NCBI GenBank assembly: GCA_027298165.1
Contig: JAPUGN010000084.1
Coordinates: 1-7,274 of the forward strand
DNA length: 7,274 bases
Direction: 5' to 3'
Source of the DNA: Nitrospinota bacterium
GTDB lineage: Bacteria; Nitrospinota; Nitrospinia; Nitrospinales; Nitrospinaceae
Under the pieces are notes generated by a model that saw only the letters and a list, made by a program, of their open reading frames with translations, made no database searches and had not been told where the DNA came from. How positions within the stretch are numbered: position 1 is the first letter of the stretch; the number at the start of each line of letters is the position of its first letter. A program made the translations under genes and the position numbers. This document shows, piece after piece, positions 5,230 through 7,274 of this stretch.

Positions 5230-5787
5230 TTATTGCGTCGACAGTAAAACCAACACCCCCAACCCCGCAAGCACCGCAATGCCCAAAGCCATCCAACCCT
5301 GTTGTTGCGCCTTTGCCAGGCCTGCGCGGGTTGTTTCCCGGATATCCTTCAGAGAACCCTGCACCTCGTCGCGAACCGCATCGCCGAGCTTCGCCCGCAA
5401 CTCCACCATACCCTGACCCACCTGCTCCCGGATCGTGCCTTCCAAAGCCCCGATAAGTTTCTGGTTTAAAGCGTCGGACTTTTTATCGATTTCCCTCTGT
5501 ACCATTTCCCGCGCTTCAAATTTCATTTCATCCATCTGTTGGCGAATCACATCCAGCCGGCCCTGAATAATTTTTTCCAATTTGGGTTCGATATTCTCCT
5601 GAATCCGCTCCAGGCTATCGCGCGCATTTTGAATCGCCTCGTGGAGCTTTTCCTCGATCTCCTCCTCCAGTGCTGCCTTGCGCGATTCTACATGCTCGGA
5701 TAACAGCTCGGTTTTTTCCTTGAGCTCGGATAACATCTTCAGCGTTTCCCGGGCGCGTTGTTCGTCTTCGGGGTGAGAGGTCGTCAT
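5230..5787 (-). CDS. Coiled-coil protein with C-terminal membrane anchor, 185 aa
   Basis: No named family is recognised. The protein is almost entirely charged and helical from residue 8 to about 160, with heptad-like spacing of Leu/Ile/Met/Val (for example around LSELKEKTELLSEHV and IEEKLHEAIQNARDSLERI), so a long coiled coil is likely. It ends in a single hydrophobic helix (165-182, WMALGIAVLAGLGVLVLL) and only three further residues, the topology of a tail-anchored protein whose bulk stays in the cytoplasm. There are no cysteines. The ATG at 5787 has a weak ribosome site (GGA, 7 nt upstream). Apolipoprotein-like or ElaB/DUF883-like helical membrane proteins have similar architecture, but no specific motif was seen. 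It is divergent from the recombinase gene (186 nt between starts) and convergent with the 53-aa gene. Confidence 0.82.
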   Translation of the reverse strand: MTTSHPEDEQRARETLKMLSELKEKTELLSEHVESRKAALEEEIEEKLHEAIQNARDSLERIQENIEPKLEKIIQGRLDVIRQQMDEMKFEAREMVQREIDKKSDALNQKLIGALEGTIREQVGQGMVELRAKLGDAVRDEVQGSLKDIRETTRAGLAKAQQQGWMALGIAVLAGLGVLVLLSTQ

Positions 5788-5880
5788 AAAGATCCAGAGT
5801 TAAAAAAGGGGGTTTGCATTAGATGCCTCACCCCGCCATCGATTCATAAAAAGAAAATCATCGCGTGAAATCATACCCCA

Positions 5881-5892
5881 TTTCCCGGGAAA
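5881..5892. promoter_or_regulatory. Perfect 12-bp palindrome between divergent genes
   Basis: TTTCCCGGGAAA is a perfect palindrome lying 21 bp before the -35 box of the recombinase promoter and about 94 bp upstream of the coiled-coil gene. It could be an operator serving one or both genes; it matches no site I can name. Confidence 0.3.
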
Positions 5893-5913
5893 AGTATCCC
5901 CACCGGGGGTTCC

Positions 5914-5942
5914 TTGACAACCCCACATCTGCGGGTTACAGT
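5914..5942 (+). promoter_or_regulatory. Predicted sigma70 promoter for the Xer recombinase
   Basis: A perfect TTGACA (5914-5919) is followed after 17 nt by TACAGT (5937-5942), four of six for a -10. A perfect TATAAT (5944-5949) lies just downstream but at 24 nt spacing, too far for this -35. Transcription would begin near 5950, leaving a short leader that contains the AAGGAG ribosome site. Confidence 0.55.
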
Positions 5943-5973
5943 TTATAATATATTGATCCTAAAGGAGTTTGTC

Positions 5974-6921
5974 TTGCAAGAATGGATCGAAAAATTCAGG
6001 CGTCACCTGGTCGCGGAAAAAAGCGCCTCGGTACACACGGTGGAGAGTTATCTCAACGACCTCCATCAGTTTTCCTCGTTTTTAATAGAGTCCGGACACG
6101 CCTGCGATTCAAATGAAACCATCGACATCCAACAGATCGACCGCCTCGCCCTGCGCTCCTTCATGGCCCATCTGCATGCGAAAGGTTTTACCGGAACCAC
6201 CATGAACCGCAAGCTGGCCTCGCTCAGTTCATTTTTCAAATTTCTCTGCCGCGAGGGATACCTCAAGAATAACGTGGTCAAGTCCATACCCGCTCCCAAA
6301 AAGGGGAACCATCTCCCCTCCTTTTTATCAGTGGATGACATCTTCCGCCTGGTGGAATTGCCCGACGGCGATACCTATATCGGGTCGAGGGACCGCGCCA
6401 TCCTCGAAATGTTTTACAGCACTGGAATGCGGATCAACGAACTGGTAACGTTGCAGATGGATTTCATTCATCTCGAAAGTCGGCGGGTCAAGGTGCTGGG
6501 CAAGGGCAAAAAGGAACGCTGGCTGCCGCTGGGGAAAAAAGCCATTGCGGCGCTCGATGATTATATAAACCGGAGGCAAATCCTGATCCAGAGGAAAAAG
6601 CCGGACCCAGCACCCACCGCGATCTTTTTAAACACGCGGGGAGGCGGCTTGACCGCCCGGGGAGTCCGCAAAATCGTCGGAGGCTATCTCGACCAACTGG
6701 TATCGGGGCGCTATTCGCCGCATTCACTTCGCCATTCCTTCGCCACCCACCTGCTGGAAGGAGGTGCCGATCTGCGCACCATACAGGAGATGCTGGGTCA
6801 CGCCAGCCTGTCCACAACTCAGAAATACACACACTTGACGGTGGACCGGCTGATCGAAACCTACGACCGGGCTCACCCCCGGGCTCAACACCCAAAACCC
6901 CTGTCACCCAAACACTCTTGA
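5974..6921 (+). CDS. xerD: XerC/XerD-type tyrosine recombinase
   Basis: This 315-aa site-specific recombinase belongs to the Xer family that resolves chromosome dimers at dif. An N-terminal SAM-like core-binding domain spans about 1-110 (FRRHLVAEKSASVHTVESYL; MNRKLASLSSFFKFL). The catalytic domain follows from about 115 to 300. Every catalytic residue is visible: R153 (GMRINEL), K177 (GKGKKER), H250 and R253 (PHSLRHSFATH), H276 (LGHASLS) and nucleophile Y285 (QKYTHL). These match E. coli XerD R148, K172, H244, R247, H270 and Y279. The start is TTG at 5974, with AAAGGAG 6 nt upstream. An earlier in-frame TTG at 5914 lies inside the promoter -35. The C-terminal tail (299-315) is basic and proline-rich. 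XerC versus XerD cannot be settled here; the symbol is a best guess. Full catalytic motifs and the absence of nearby phage genes favour a housekeeping role over a phage integrase. Confidence 0.93.
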   Translation: MQEWIEKFRRHLVAEKSASVHTVESYLNDLHQFSSFLIESGHACDSNETIDIQQIDRLALRSFMAHLHAKGFTGTTMNRKLASLSSFFKFLCREGYLKNNVVKSIPAPKKGNHLPSFLSVDDIFRLVELPDGDTYIGSRDRAILEMFYSTGMRINELVTLQMDFIHLESRRVKVLGKGKKERWLPLGKKAIAALDDYINRRQILIQRKKPDPAPTAIFLNTRGGGLTARGVRKIVGGYLDQLVSGRYSPHSLRHSFATHLLEGGADLRTIQEMLGHASLSTTQKYTHLTVDRLIETYDRAHPRAQHPKPLSPKHS

Positions 6922-6932
6922 GGCAAGCGAGC

Positions 6933-6975
6933 AAAAAAATTCCCAAACCCCTCTCGGAAAAGAAGGAATTGGGAA
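6933..6975 (-). terminator. Intrinsic terminator for the minus-strand gene at the right edge
   Basis: Read on the minus strand, TTCCCAA (6975-6969) pairs with TTGGGAA (6946-6940), and the stem is followed directly by seven T residues (6939-6933). The 22-nt loop can hold a few inner pairs. It lies 25 nt after the stop of the minus-strand gene and between that gene and the convergent recombinase. The orientation of the T-tract shows that it serves the minus-strand gene. Confidence 0.6.
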
Positions 6976-7000
6976 CGGGATCGTCCAAAAGGGGAAAGGA

Positions 7001-7274
7001 CTATTTCATTTGAAAGGTGCGCATGATGCTATCAAACACGGGATCAAACTGACCGCCTTTACTCCTTCCGGTTGTCGCGGTGACAACCACTTTTTTGCCC
7101 CTGGGGTTGTCAAAAAAGTAAAATGTCTGAGTGAGCTCCAAATCATTGAACTCCGTGTGAGTGATGAGCTTAACTCCATTATGATTCCGGGCGGAAAACG
7201 GGATTTGGCTGATTTTTTTCGCCCTCATTAATTTTTCAAGGTGCACAAAACTCAATCGAATATAGGTGTCCATC
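7001..7274 (-). CDS. Unknown protein, C-terminal part (cut by window edge)
   Basis: The last 90 codons of a minus-strand gene are visible, ending at a TAG stop (7003-7001). An ATG falls at 7273, but the frame is open to the window edge, and there is no room to see a ribosome site, so this is probably an internal Met in a longer protein. The sequence alternates strand-like stretches (NGVKLITHTEFNDLEL, TQTFYFFD, KKVVVTATTG) and ends in QFDPVFDSIMRTFQ. That arrangement, with a beta-sheet then a helix ending in a D-x-VF-x-x-I-x-x-TF motif, resembles the C-termini of DcrB/PsbP-like (DUF1795) alpha/beta sandwich proteins. The assignment is tentative. A terminator follows the gene. Confidence 0.65.
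   Translation of the reverse strand, partial: MDTYIRLSFVHLEKLMRAKKISQIPFSARNHNGVKLITHTEFNDLELTQTFYFFDNPRGKKVVVTATTGRSKGGQFDPVFDSIMRTFQMK

Noticed and set aside
5974..6921. Possible phage or integron integrase marking an integrated element
   Set aside because: Size and motifs fit housekeeping Xer proteins; no attachment-site repeats, tRNA, phage genes or cassette sites are present in the window.

Overview
This window looks like ordinary chromosome from a Gram-negative bacterium. Genes sit on both strands, several proteins have Sec-type signal peptides or membrane anchors, and most genes have recognisable Shine-Dalgarno sites and sigma70-like promoters. The base composition is moderate. The mix of a membrane-anchored MsrAB, pentapeptide-repeat proteins, a YnfA-type protein, a Xer recombinase and several uncharacterised conserved-looking proteins would fit a marine lineage such as Nitrospinota or a deltaproteobacterium-like group. 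That placement is an impression from protein style and was not tested by any search.

Layout, left to right. (1) 1-861, minus strand: two adjacent pentapeptide-repeat genes, the second cut by the window edge, probably one operon read from a promoter at about 907-935. (2) 1029-1358, plus strand: a YnfA/UPF0060 four-helix membrane protein, divergent from the first pair. (3) 1375-2080, minus strand: a small basic protein (60 aa) whose stop overlaps the GTG start of a signal-peptide-bearing unknown protein (176 aa). (4) 2081-2315: a divergent regulatory region with a 20-bp tandem direct repeat and a separate 8-bp inverted repeat. (5) 2316-3467, plus strand: a membrane-anchored fused methionine sulfoxide reductase MsrA-MsrB, followed by a strong inverted repeat. 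(6) 3624-4179: a good promoter, a leader of about 120 nt, a secreted six-cysteine protein built from three C-x11-C units, and a terminator. (7) 4466-5228, plus strand: an unknown acidic cytoplasmic protein and a tiny two-helix membrane protein. (8) 5230-5787, minus strand: a coiled-coil protein with a C-terminal membrane anchor, ending one base from the gene before it. (9) 5974-6921, plus strand: a XerC/XerD-type tyrosine recombinase starting at TTG. (10) 7001-7274, minus strand: the C-terminal part of an unknown protein with its own terminator.

The genes do not form one obvious pathway. The clearest theme is the cell envelope: MsrAB, the 176-aa protein and the six-cysteine protein are predicted to be exported or anchored, and YnfA, the 53-aa protein and the 185-aa coiled-coil protein are predicted membrane proteins. 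No CRISPR array, transposase, rRNA, tRNA or complete mobile element was seen. I do not see a convincing new multi-gene system. The best candidates for new biology are the six-cysteine repeat protein, the coupled 60-aa/176-aa pair with its tandem operator-like repeat, and the unknown 171-aa protein.
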